Part shown: positions 18,145-26,554 of the stretch, in pieces
Layout of the letters: each line of letters opens with the position of its first letter
How positions within the stretch are numbered: the stretch's first letter is position 1
Assembly (NCBI RefSeq): GCF_001624695.1
Contig: NZ_JSEP01000015.1
Location: forward strand, 985-64,984
Direction of reading: 5' to 3'
Origin: Labrenzia sp. OB1
GTDB lineage: Bacteria; Pseudomonadota; Alphaproteobacteria; Rhizobiales; Stappiaceae
Length of the DNA: 64,000 nucleotides
Notes under the pieces: model-generated
Database searches by the model: none
What the model saw: only the letters and a program-made list of their open reading frames with translations
What the model was told of the DNA's origin: nothing
Position numbers and translations under genes: made by a program

Positions 18145-19179
18145 TTACCTGCCAAGGGCCGCAGCACTTGCCCGGACAACCAGTTCCACATCGAGCATGA
18201 CCGGCGACTTCCGCCGGTCTGCGACAGCGCCTGCCGGATCCATGCCTTCCAGCAGCAGCGCGGCCGCCTGAACACCCAGAGCGCGCCGATCCTGGCGGAT
18301 GGTTGTCAATCCCGGCACATAATATTCGGAGAGTTCGATATCGTCGAAGCCGATGACGGACATATCTTCCGGCACCTTGATCCCGTTGGCTGCCAAAGTG
18401 GAAATCAGGCCGAAGGCCACCTGATCCGATGCGCAAAACACAGCGGTCGGCCTTTCGTCCATCGCCAGGATCTTTTCCACCGCATTGCGGCCCGACTCCA
18501 GGGAAAAGTCTCCCCGGATGATCCACTCCTCCCGAAACGGCAGGTCAAGACGTTCCCGCTCGGCCAGCATGCCCTCCCGTCTGGTGTGGGTCAGCACATT
18601 GTCCTGGGGACCGGTGACATGGGCAATCTTCCGGTGCCCGAGCTCATATAAATGGCGAACGGCAAGGCGGGCACCGCGATTGTTGTCGCTTCGAACCGAC
18701 GGCAAGTCGTACCCATGCACCCATTCACAGGCGAACACGATCTGTTCGGAAACACCGTTTACCTCGAATTGCTTTAGCTCGTGGCTTGAAACCGTGCCAT
18801 CCAGACAGATCATGCCGTCGATCTGTGAATCAAGGAAATAGTCGACCAGCAGCTTCCCGGTGCTGGTGTGGTCATTGGTATCGACGACCAGGACGGAATA
18901 ATCCCGTTCGCCGATCGCTTCGCTTATGCCCGCCAGGATCTGGGAGAAAAACGGATTTCCCAGATTGGGGACCAGCACGAGCACGGCACCGGCCTGCCGT
19001 GTCCGCAGGTTTCGCGCCGCCCTGTTCACCCGGTATCCGGTAGACCGGATTGCCGCGAACACGCTTTCACGTGTTGCCTCCGTCAAGAGTTCCGGATTGC
19101 TGAGAGCGCGGCTGACTGTTGCCGTCGAAACACCTGCCTGTCTGGCAACATCCTGAATTCTGGCGCTTTTTTGAACCAA
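18145..19179 (-). CDS. LacI/GalR-family transcriptional repressor of the sugar locus
   Basis: This 344-residue protein opens with a LacI-type helix-turn-helix (IQDVARQAGVSTATVSRAL, residues 8-26), the hinge helix (RAARNLRTRQAG) and a periplasmic-binding-protein-like sensor domain (VLVLVPNLGNPFFSQIL onward). It is divergent from the sugar ABC transporter operon, and the shared gap holds two LacI-type palindromes, so it most likely represses that operon until a sugar binds. The start appears to be TTG at 19179: the helix-turn-helix begins only a few residues later and no ATG is available. Confidence 0.9.
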   Translation of the reverse strand: MVQKSARIQDVARQAGVSTATVSRALSNPELLTEATRESVFAAIRSTGYRVNRAARNLRTRQAGAVLVLVPNLGNPFFSQILAGISEAIGERDYSVLVVDTNDHTSTGKLLVDYFLDSQIDGMICLDGTVSSHELKQFEVNGVSEQIVFACEWVHGYDLPSVRSDNNRGARLAVRHLYELGHRKIAHVTGPQDNVLTHTRREGMLAERERLDLPFREEWIIRGDFSLESGRNAVEKILAMDERPTAVFCASDQVAFGLISTLAANGIKVPEDMSVIGFDDIELSEYYVPGLTTIRQDRRALGVQAAALLLEGMDPAGAVADRRKSPVMLDVELVVRASAAALGR

Positions 19180-19225
19180 ACCCGTCTCCGGTGTGCTCTG
19201 CTTTTTCTTCGCTCACAATTTCGGG

Positions 19226-19254
19226 TTGACATGAGCCCGTTTCCTGAGAATTAT
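19226..19254 (+). promoter_or_regulatory. Promoter of the sugar ABC operon
   Basis: TTGACA (19226-19231) is followed after 17 bp by AATTAT (19249-19254). The first operator palindrome begins 3 bp downstream, so a bound repressor would cover the transcription start. Confidence 0.55.
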
Positions 19255-19256
19255 GA

Positions 19257-19272
19257 ATGTAATCGATTACAT
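19257..19272. promoter_or_regulatory. LacI-type operator O1, perfect palindrome
   Basis: ATGTAATCGATTACAT is a perfect 16-bp palindrome with the central CG typical of LacI/GalR operators. It lies between the divergent lacI-type gene and the sugar-binding-protein gene. Confidence 0.75.
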
Positions 19273-19288
19273 AGAGATAAACAACCAG

Positions 19289-19304
19289 ATGTAATCGATT
19301 TAAA
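19289..19304. promoter_or_regulatory. LacI-type operator O2, imperfect copy
   Basis: ATGTAATCGATTTAAA repeats the left 12 bases of O1. Its centre is 32 bp from that of O1, about three helical turns, so two repressor dimers could bind on the same face of the DNA. Confidence 0.65.
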
Positions 19305-19364
19305 ATGCGGTGGAGGCCGTATTGTTAAGTGCAATCGAACAGACCTGTTCGGTGGGAGGATGAT

Positions 19365-20597
19365 ATGAAAGCATTACGCGCAATTTTTGCCGCGACCACT
19401 GCTCTATGCGCAGCAACCGCAGCGAACGCAACAGATCTTGAAGTCACGCATTGGTGGACATCCGGCGGCGAAGCCGCGGCGGTCGCCGAATTTGCAAAGG
19501 CCTTTAACGCAACAGGCAACAACTGGGTCGACGGCGCCATCGCCGGCGGTGGCGGAACGGCACGGCCCGTGATGGTCAGCCGCATCATCGGCGGCGATCC
19601 GATGGGCGCCACGCAGTTCAACCACGGCCGCCAGACCGAAGAGCTGATCGAAGCCGGTCTGATGCGAGACCTGACGGAAATTGCCGAAGCCGAAGGCTGG
19701 AAAGACCTCATCAACCCGCCGTCGCTGCTGGACAGCTGCACCGTGGACGGCCGTATCTACTGTGTGCCCGTGAACATCCACTCCTGGCAATGGCTATGGC
19801 TGTCGAACGCCGCTTTCGAAAAAGCCGGTATTCCAGTCCCCAACAACTGGGACGAATTTGTCGCTGCAGCGCCGAAGCTCGAGGAAGCCGGTGTCGTTCC
19901 GCTCGCCCTCGGTCAGCAGCCCTGGCAGAATTCAGGTCTGTTCAACGTTCTAATCGCGACACTTGCCGGTCCTGAAACACTCGTCCAGGTCTACGGCGAA
20001 AAAGACGTCGAAGTAGCCGCCGGCCCGAAAATGGAACGGGTCTTCAAGGCCGCGGAGGATGCCCGGCGCATGCGCAAGGGATCCAACGTCCAAGACTGGA
20101 ACCAGGCGACAAACCTGGTCATCACGGGGCAGGCCGGGGGACAGATCATGGGCGACTGGGCCCAGGGCGAATTCCAGGTCGCGGGCCAGGTCGCCGGTGA
20201 GGATTACACCTGCCTGCCGGGCCTTGGTGTGAACGAAGTAATCTCGACTGGCGGCGACGCGTTCTACTTCCCGGTCGTTGACGATCCGGAAGTTCAGAAA
20301 GCGCAAGATCAACTCGCTTCGCTGATGGTTTCGCCGGCCGTGCAGGTCGCCTTCAATCTCAAGAAGGGCTCGCTGCCGGTTCGCGGCGACGTCGATCTGG
20401 CAACCGCAAACGACTGCATGAAGAAGGGTCTGAAGATCCTCGCATCGGGCAACACGCTTCCGGACGTGAACCAGCTCAACACCGAGGATACCAACACGCA
20501 GCTCAACGATCTGTTCGTCGAATTCTTCAACGACGAAAGCATCACGGCCGAAGACGCTCAGGCGCGGTTCGTCGACATCGTTGCGCAAGGGGACTGA
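19365..20597 (+). CDS. Sugar ABC transporter substrate-binding protein (CUT1 family)
   Basis: This 410-residue protein has a signal peptide ending near ANA-TD. It begins LEVTHWWTSGGEAAAV, the pattern of glucose/mannose-type binding proteins of the CUT1 class. It captures the sugar in the periplasm for the two permeases and the ATPase that follow. The ATG at 19365 is chosen because GGGAGGA lies 4 nt upstream and the signal peptide begins there. It is the first gene after the LacI operators. A 12-bp hairpin follows its stop codon. Confidence 0.92.
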   Translation: MKALRAIFAATTALCAATAANATDLEVTHWWTSGGEAAAVAEFAKAFNATGNNWVDGAIAGGGGTARPVMVSRIIGGDPMGATQFNHGRQTEELIEAGLMRDLTEIAEAEGWKDLINPPSLLDSCTVDGRIYCVPVNIHSWQWLWLSNAAFEKAGIPVPNNWDEFVAAAPKLEEAGVVPLALGQQPWQNSGLFNVLIATLAGPETLVQVYGEKDVEVAAGPKMERVFKAAEDARRMRKGSNVQDWNQATNLVITGQAGGQIMGDWAQGEFQVAGQVAGEDYTCLPGLGVNEVISTGGDAFYFPVVDDPEVQKAQDQLASLMVSPAVQVAFNLKKGSLPVRGDVDLATANDCMKKGLKILASGNTLPDVNQLNTEDTNTQLNDLFVEFFNDESITAEDAQARFVDIVAQGD

Positions 20598-20624
20598 TCC
20601 CCAGTCTTTCTTCCGACAATGAGC

Positions 20625-20652
20625 GCCGTGGAGCCCGTCAGGGCTCCACGGC
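20625..20652 (+). terminator. Perfect 12-bp intra-operon hairpin
   Basis: GCCGTGGAGCCC pairs perfectly with GGGCTCCACGGC around a GTCA loop, between the binding-protein gene and the first permease gene. There is no T-tract. Such hairpins commonly stabilise the binding-protein mRNA or partly terminate, giving more binding protein than permease. Confidence 0.7.
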
Positions 20653-20686
20653 ACCGTCCACGCTATTGCCAAGGACGTAGCAGACA

Positions 20687-21577
20687 GTGGCCAACGACAA
20701 ACCTTTTCAGCCTTTCCGGAATCTGAACGCGAAGATCGCATCGATCCCGATGATCCTGACGGCGCTGGTGATTTTCGTCGGCTGCACCCTCTGGACGATC
20801 TTCTATTCATTCACCAAATCGAAGCTTCTGCCCAAGCTGGATTTCGTCGGCTTCGATCAGTACGAGCGCCTGTGGGGAACCCGCCGCTGGCTGGTTTCGA
20901 TCGAGAACCTCTTGATCTATGGAAGCCTGTCGCTGATCTTTTCCCTTCTCATCGGCTTTCTGCTGGCAGCGCTTCTCGACCAGAAGATCCGTTTCGAGGA
21001 CACCTTCCGGACAATCCTGCTTTACCCGTTCGCCCTTTCATTCATCGTCACCGGTCTGGTCTGGCAATGGATACTCAATCCGGATTTCGGCGTTCAGCAT
21101 GCGGTGCGCAGCCTTGGCTGGGAGAGTTTCAACTTCGACCCTCTCTACAATGCCAACATCGTTATCTACGGCGTCCTGATTGCCGGCCTGTGGCAGGGAA
21201 CCGGACTGGTGATGTGCCTCATGCTGGCGGGTTTGCGCGGCATTGACGAAGACATCTGGAAAGCCGCCCGCGTCGACGGCATTCCCATGTGGAAGACCTA
21301 TCTGTTCATCGTCATTCCGATGATGCGGCCCGTGTTCATCACCACCATCGTCATCATCACTTCCGGCATCGTCCGGGTCTACGATCTGATCGTCGCGCAG
21401 ACCGGCGGCGGGCCGGGCATCGCATCGGAGGTGCCGGCGAAATACGTCTACGACTACATGTTCCAGTCGCAGAACCTCGGCCAGGGCTTCGCCGCCTCGA
21501 GCATCATGCTTCTCACAGTGGCGATCATCGTCATCCCCTGGGCCTATCTGGAATTCGGAGGCAAACGCCGTGGCTGA
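20687..21577 (+). CDS. Sugar ABC transporter permease (CUT1, first)
   Basis: This 296-residue inner-membrane protein has about six membrane helices and the EAA loop EDIWKAARVDGIPMWKTYLF that contacts the ATPase. It is the MalF-type partner. The start is GTG at 20687, preceded by AAGGA. It overlaps the second permease gene by 8 nt. Confidence 0.93.
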   Translation: MANDKPFQPFRNLNAKIASIPMILTALVIFVGCTLWTIFYSFTKSKLLPKLDFVGFDQYERLWGTRRWLVSIENLLIYGSLSLIFSLLIGFLLAALLDQKIRFEDTFRTILLYPFALSFIVTGLVWQWILNPDFGVQHAVRSLGWESFNFDPLYNANIVIYGVLIAGLWQGTGLVMCLMLAGLRGIDEDIWKAARVDGIPMWKTYLFIVIPMMRPVFITTIVIITSGIVRVYDLIVAQTGGGPGIASEVPAKYVYDYMFQSQNLGQGFAASSIMLLTVAIIVIPWAYLEFGGKRRG

Positions 21578-22487
21578 CTCTCAGGTTCTGACAGATACCG
21601 CTGCAGTTACCGGGCCGTTCGGGCGACGTCCGAAGCCCATTTTTTCGCGACGCAACATCATGCTCTACGGCACGTTGATCGTCATCGCGGTCTACTATCT
21701 GCTGCCGCTCTACGTGATGGTTGTGACTTCGCTCAAGGGCATGCCGGAAATCCGGTTCGGCAATATCTTCGCACCGCCGGTTGAAATCACCTTCGAGCCT
21801 TGGGTCAAGGCCTGGTCGGAAGCCTGCACCGGTCTCAACTGCGACGGTCTGAGCCGCGGCTTCTGGAATTCCGTCCGGATCACCGTGCCGTCAGTGATCA
21901 TCTCCATCGCAATTGCCTCCGTGAACGGCTATGCACTGGCCAACTGGCGTTTCCGCGGCTCCGAGGTGTTCTTCACCATCCTGATCTTCGGCAGTTTCAT
22001 TCCGTATCAGGTGATGATCTATCCCATCGTGATCGTGCTGCGGGAGATCGGCGTCTACGGCTCGCTCACCGGGCTTGTGATCGTCCATACGATCTTCGGC
22101 ATGCCGATCCTGACACTCCTGTTCCGGAACTATTTCGTCTCTGTTCCGGAGGAACTGTTCAAGGCCGCCCGGGTCGACGGCGCAGGCTTCTGGGGCATCT
22201 ACTTCCAGATCATGCTGCCGATGTCGCTGCCGATCTTCGTCGTCGCGATCATCCTGCAGATCACCGGCATCTGGAACGACTTCCTGTTCGGCGTCGTCTA
22301 CACCAAGCCCGACACCTACCCGATGACCGTGCAGCTGAACAACATCGTCAACTCGGTTCAGGGCGTGAAGGAATACAACGTCAACATGGCAGCAACCATC
22401 ATAACCGGCCTGGTGCCGCTTACCGTCTACTTCCTTTCCGGAAAGCTGTTTGTCCGCGGCATCGCCGCCGGTGCTGTGAAAGGCTGA
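21570..22487 (+). CDS. Sugar ABC transporter permease (CUT1, second)
   Basis: This 305-residue MalG-type permease has about six membrane helices and the EAA loop EELFKAARVDGAGFWGIYF. The N-terminal 30 residues are cytoplasmic. The GTG start at 21570 lies inside the end of the previous gene, indicating coupled translation. A short cysteine-bearing periplasmic segment (ACTGLNCDGLSRGFWNS) resembles that of glucose/mannose-type transporters. Confidence 0.93.
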   Translation: MADSQVLTDTAAVTGPFGRRPKPIFSRRNIMLYGTLIVIAVYYLLPLYVMVVTSLKGMPEIRFGNIFAPPVEITFEPWVKAWSEACTGLNCDGLSRGFWNSVRITVPSVIISIAIASVNGYALANWRFRGSEVFFTILIFGSFIPYQVMIYPIVIVLREIGVYGSLTGLVIVHTIFGMPILTLLFRNYFVSVPEELFKAARVDGAGFWGIYFQIMLPMSLPIFVVAIILQITGIWNDFLFGVVYTKPDTYPMTVQLNNIVNSVQGVKEYNVNMAATIITGLVPLTVYFLSGKLFVRGIAAGAVKG

Positions 22488-22494
22488 AAAACCC

Positions 22495-23583
22495 ATGGAA
22501 CCAAGTATCTCCATCAAGAACCTTGCCCTGAGTTTCGGCAACCTGAAGGTCCTGAAAGACCTGAACCTCGAAGTCGGGCAAGGTGAATTTCTCGTGCTTC
22601 TGGGATCTTCCGGCTGCGGCAAATCCACGTTGCTCAATTGCATTGCCGGCCTGCTGGACATCACCGACGGGCAGATCTTCATCGGCGGTCGAAACGTCAC
22701 CTGGGAAGAGCCGTCTCAGCGCGGCATCGGCATGGTATTTCAAAGTTATGCGCTTTATCCGCAGATGACGGTTGCCGGCAATCTCAGTTTCGGGCTGAAA
22801 AACGCGGGCCTGCCGAAGGCTGAAATCGAGGAACGCGTCAACAGGGCGGCCAAGATCCTGCAGATCGAACCGCTTCTGAAACGCAAGCCGGCGGCCCTGT
22901 CGGGTGGCCAAAGGCAGCGCGCGGCGATCGGCCGGGCCCTTGTCCGGGATGTGAACGTGTTCCTGTTCGATGAACCGCTGTCGAATCTGGATGCCAAGTT
23001 GCGCGCGGACCTGAGGGTCGAGATCAAGCAGCTTCACCAGCAGCTCCAGAACACCATGATCTACGTCACCCACGACCAGATCGAGGCCATGACGCTTGCC
23101 GACCGGATCGCGATCATGCGTGGCGGGCAGATCCTGCAGCTCGACACACCTCACGAAATCTACAACAAACCGGCCAGCAAATACGTGGCCGATTTCATCG
23201 GCTCGCCGACCATGAACTTCTTTGACGGTGCGATCGAAGGCGGCGACCAGTTGCGCTTCACCACGGGCGACCTGTCCTTCACCCTTGAAGGATACGAGTT
23301 TGATGCCGGTAGCCCGGCGCCCGGCACGGCATGGTTCGGTATCCGGCCGGAACATATGCTCAGCGGAGCCGATGCCGGGAATGCGCCCATCCGTATGAAC
23401 GGACAGGTCAATCTCGTGGAGCCGCTCGGCTCGGATACCCTTGCCCGTGTGACCGCGGAGGGCCATTCACTTTGGATTCGCCTCGACGGTCAGGCCGCCA
23501 TCGCCTCCGGCGACAGCATAGCGATCGGGTTCGATCCGGCACGTGCCAATCTTTTCGACAAAACCACGGAAAACCGGCTTTAA
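22495..23583 (+). CDS. Sugar ABC transporter ATPase (MalK/UgpC-like)
   Basis: This 362-residue ATPase drives the CUT1 importer. It has Walker A GSSGCGKS, signature LSGGQRQR, Walker B VFLFDEP and the switch histidine in YVTHDQIEAM, followed by the C-terminal OB-fold regulatory domain (WFGIRPEHM). The length is usual for MalK/UgpC/MsmX proteins. It starts 7 nt after the second permease gene. Confidence 0.95.
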   Translation: MEPSISIKNLALSFGNLKVLKDLNLEVGQGEFLVLLGSSGCGKSTLLNCIAGLLDITDGQIFIGGRNVTWEEPSQRGIGMVFQSYALYPQMTVAGNLSFGLKNAGLPKAEIEERVNRAAKILQIEPLLKRKPAALSGGQRQRAAIGRALVRDVNVFLFDEPLSNLDAKLRADLRVEIKQLHQQLQNTMIYVTHDQIEAMTLADRIAIMRGGQILQLDTPHEIYNKPASKYVADFIGSPTMNFFDGAIEGGDQLRFTTGDLSFTLEGYEFDAGSPAPGTAWFGIRPEHMLSGADAGNAPIRMNGQVNLVEPLGSDTLARVTAEGHSLWIRLDGQAAIASGDSIAIGFDPARANLFDKTTENRL

Positions 23584-23613
23584 GCCGCGGGTTCCAGCAC
23601 ATTCAGGACATGC

Positions 23614-24363
23614 ATGATGGATATCTCCTTCCAGCTCTATTCCGCGCGTGAATTCGCTCCCTGGGGCCCGGTTCTCGAACGGCTCGCGCAGCTCGGCTAT
23701 ACCCAGGTCGAGGGTTTCGGCGGCAACTACGAGGACGCGGCGGGGTTCAAGAAGCTCCTCGACGCCAATGGTCTGACCATGCCGTCCGGACATTTCTTTC
23801 CCATGGAACAGTTCGAAACCGACTTCAACAAGGTCATCGACACGGCCGGGACGCTGGGTATGCGCCGCCTGTTCGTGCCGGCCGTGCCGCCGGAGCAGCG
23901 CGTGTCGGACGCGGTCATGTGGCAATCGATCGGCGAACGCCTTGAAGCCATCGGCGCGAAGGTGCGCGATGCCGGATTGCGTTTCGGCTGGCACAATCAT
24001 GCCTTTGAATTCGCCCCATGCGCGGACGGCCGGTTGCCGATGGACATTCTGCTCACCGCGGCCCCAACCATCGAGTGGGAAGCCGACATCGCCTGGATTG
24101 TCCGGGGCGGGCAGGATCCGCTTGAGTGGATCGACCGCCATGCGGACCGTATCACCACGGTTCATGTGAAGGATATCGCTCCGGAAGGCGAATGTCTTGA
24201 CGAAGACGGCTGGGCGGATGTGGGACAGGGCACGCTTGACTGGAAGGCCATCATGGCCGCGGTGCGCAGCGCCGGCGCCAATCTGTTTGTCATGGAACAC
24301 GACAAGCCGTCCGACTTCGACCGTTTCGCAAGCCGTTCCATCGACGCCTTTCGCACCTATTAA
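23614..24363 (+). CDS. Sugar phosphate isomerase/epimerase family protein (xylose-isomerase-like TIM barrel)
   Basis: This 249-residue soluble protein is of the AP-endonuclease-2/xylose-isomerase-like TIM-barrel family. GWHNHAFEF (about residue 127), TIEWEADIAW and TTVHVKDIAP hold the acidic and histidine residues that usually bind the divalent metal. It probably isomerises or epimerises the imported sugar or an oxidised derivative. It is next to a Gfo/Idh/MocA oxidoreductase gene, a frequent pairing in oxidative sugar interconversion. The exact substrate is unknown. ATGATG gives two starts one codon apart. Confidence 0.8.
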   Translation: MMDISFQLYSAREFAPWGPVLERLAQLGYTQVEGFGGNYEDAAGFKKLLDANGLTMPSGHFFPMEQFETDFNKVIDTAGTLGMRRLFVPAVPPEQRVSDAVMWQSIGERLEAIGAKVRDAGLRFGWHNHAFEFAPCADGRLPMDILLTAAPTIEWEADIAWIVRGGQDPLEWIDRHADRITTVHVKDIAPEGECLDEDGWADVGQGTLDWKAIMAAVRSAGANLFVMEHDKPSDFDRFASRSIDAFRTY

Positions 24364-24372
24364 GGACAGACC

Positions 24373-25494
24373 ATGAGCAAGACACTTGGGATCGGCATCC
24401 TCGGATGCGGCAATATTTCCGCTGCCTACATGCGCCTTTCGCCCCTTTTCCGGGGGATCGAGGTGCGCGCCTGCGCGGACATCAACGACGCGGCGGCGAA
24501 GGCCCGCGCGGAAGAGTTCGGGCTTCGTGCGGAAACGGTTGACGGCCTGCTGGCCGCTGACGACATCGACATCATCGTCAACCTGACCGTTCCGGCTGCC
24601 CATTTCGACGTTTCGAAACAGGTTCTGGAAGCGGGCAAGCACGTCTATTCCGAAAAGCCCTTCGTCCTGAGCGTCGAACAGGGCCAAGCTCTCGCGGCCA
24701 TCGCGGAGACCAAGGGGCTCAGAGTCGGTTCGGCGCCGGACACGTTCCTGGGCGGATCGCATCAGCTCGCCCGGCATCTGATCGACAGCGACGCCATCGG
24801 CAAGGTGACGTCAGGAACCTGTTTCGTTCAGAGCCCGGGCATGGAAATGTGGCATCCGAACCCGGACTTCTTCTTCCAGGCCGGTGGCGGCCCGATCCTC
24901 GATCTCGGGCCTTATTATGTGTCCAACCTGGTGCAGCTTCTCGGACCTGTGAAACGGGTCACCGCCATGAGTTCCTCCGGATCGGAGGAGCGGACCATCA
25001 CGTCCCAGCCGCGCTCCGGCGAAAAGATCAAGGTGGAGACACCGACCACCATCCACGCGGTGATGGAATTCCATTCAGGCGCACAGATCACCTATTGCGC
25101 CTCCTGGGATGTCTGGCAGCATGGGCACTCCAACATGGAACTTTACGGACGGGATGGCACATTGCATGTTCCGGACCCGAATTTCTTCGGCGGCGAAGTC
25201 CGCATGACAGAGAAGGGAAGCTTCGTTAATATTACCGAGGCTTGGAGGCACCCGTTCTCGAAGAGCAACGACCGAACCCATGCAAATTACCGGACGGCCG
25301 GACTTGCGGATATGGCGCTCGCCATTCTGGAAGACCGACCGCACCGCTGCTCGCTTGAATTTGCCCTGCATGTCGTCGACGTGATGACGTCGATCCTCGC
25401 CTCGGGCGAAAGCGGGCGGTTCATCGACATCAACACAACCTGCAGCCGGCCGGAGGCTCTCGGTCCGCAGGCTGCACAAGGCCTTCTGGCCTGA
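24373..25494 (+). CDS. Gfo/Idh/MocA-family NAD(P)-dependent oxidoreductase
   Basis: This 373-residue protein has an N-terminal Rossmann fold (IGILGCGNISAAYM) and the family motif SEKPFVLSVEQG (the Glu-Lys-Pro around residue 96 near the nicotinamide and substrate). A long alpha/beta domain with GGGPILDLGPYYV follows. It oxidises or reduces a sugar or cyclitol. It starts 9 nt after the isomerase-like gene. I cannot name the substrate. Confidence 0.88.
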   Translation: MSKTLGIGILGCGNISAAYMRLSPLFRGIEVRACADINDAAAKARAEEFGLRAETVDGLLAADDIDIIVNLTVPAAHFDVSKQVLEAGKHVYSEKPFVLSVEQGQALAAIAETKGLRVGSAPDTFLGGSHQLARHLIDSDAIGKVTSGTCFVQSPGMEMWHPNPDFFFQAGGGPILDLGPYYVSNLVQLLGPVKRVTAMSSSGSEERTITSQPRSGEKIKVETPTTIHAVMEFHSGAQITYCASWDVWQHGHSNMELYGRDGTLHVPDPNFFGGEVRMTEKGSFVNITEAWRHPFSKSNDRTHANYRTAGLADMALAILEDRPHRCSLEFALHVVDVMTSILASGESGRFIDINTTCSRPEALGPQAAQGLLA

Positions 25495-25507
25495 ACTGGA
25501 GCACTTC

Positions 25508-26554
25508 ATGACCTGGACAGCCGCGCAATCGCGTTACGACAAGATGGAATACCGCCGGTGCGGCAACTCGGGCCTGAAACTACCCGCGATCTCGCTCGGC
25601 CTGTGGCACAATTTCGGTGACGACACGCCACATGAGCGCAAGCGCGAGATCGCCCGTACCGCGTTCGATCTCGGCATCACGCATTTCGATCTGGCCAACA
25701 ACTACGGCCCGAGACCGGGCGCCGCGGAGCAAGCGTTCGGCGAGTTGCTGAGAACCGATTTCGCGCCTTACCGCGACGAGATGATCATCTCGTCCAAGGC
25801 CGGTTACGGCATGTGGCCCGGCCCCTACGGGGAATGGGGCAGCCGCAAATATCTGATCGCCTCCTGCGACCAGTCGCTGAAGCGGATGGGGCTCGACTAT
25901 GTCGACATCTTCTATTCCCACCGCTACGACCCCGACACGCCGCTGGAAGAAACCATGGGGGCGCTCGACCATATCGTGCGCTCCGGACGGGCGCTTTATG
26001 CCGGCATCTCGTCCTACAACTCGAAGCGCACCCGCGAAGCCGTCGCCATCCTGAAGGAGCTGGGCACCCCGTGCCTGATCCACCAGCCCAGCTACTCCAT
26101 GATCAACCGCTGGGTGGAGGAAGACGGCCTGCTCGATACGCTGGACGACCTGGGCATCGGCTCCATCGCCTTCACGCCGCTCGCGCAGGGCATGCTGACG
26201 AACAAGTATCTGAAAGGCATTCCCGAAGACAGCCGGGCGGCCCAGGGCAAGTCCCTGCAAACCGGCTTCCTGAGCGAGGACAACCTGGCAACCATCCGGG
26301 CGCTGAACGACATCGCGGCGAACCGCGGCCAGACCCTGGCCCAGATGGCGCTTGCCTGGGTTCTGCGGCACGGCCGGGTCACCACGGCGCTGATCGGCGC
26401 CAGCAGGGCGGAGCAGGTCAGGGATTGCGTCGCCTGCATCGAAAATCTGGACTTTACCGACGCCGAACTCCAGGAGATCGAGGCAAAGACCCGCGAGGCG
26501 GATGTCAACCTGTGGGCCGCATCTTCAGAGCGCAAGGGACCCCAGCGTAAATGA
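25508..26554 (+). CDS. Aldo/keto reductase (YghZ/GPR-like)
   Basis: This 348-residue protein resembles the AKR14/L-glyceraldehyde-3-phosphate reductase (YghZ) group. It starts YRRCGNSGLKLPAISLGLWHNFGD and has the catalytic Asp-Tyr-Lys-His set in FDLANNYGP, SSKAGYGMWPGPYG and YSHRYDPDTPLEE. The NADP-binding end ALIGASRAEQVRDCV is present. It may reduce a sugar aldehyde in this pathway or detoxify reactive aldehydes. It overlaps the GH43 gene by ATGA. Confidence 0.88.
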   Translation: MTWTAAQSRYDKMEYRRCGNSGLKLPAISLGLWHNFGDDTPHERKREIARTAFDLGITHFDLANNYGPRPGAAEQAFGELLRTDFAPYRDEMIISSKAGYGMWPGPYGEWGSRKYLIASCDQSLKRMGLDYVDIFYSHRYDPDTPLEETMGALDHIVRSGRALYAGISSYNSKRTREAVAILKELGTPCLIHQPSYSMINRWVEEDGLLDTLDDLGIGSIAFTPLAQGMLTNKYLKGIPEDSRAAQGKSLQTGFLSEDNLATIRALNDIAANRGQTLAQMALAWVLRHGRVTTALIGASRAEQVRDCVACIENLDFTDAELQEIEAKTREADVNLWAASSERKGPQRK

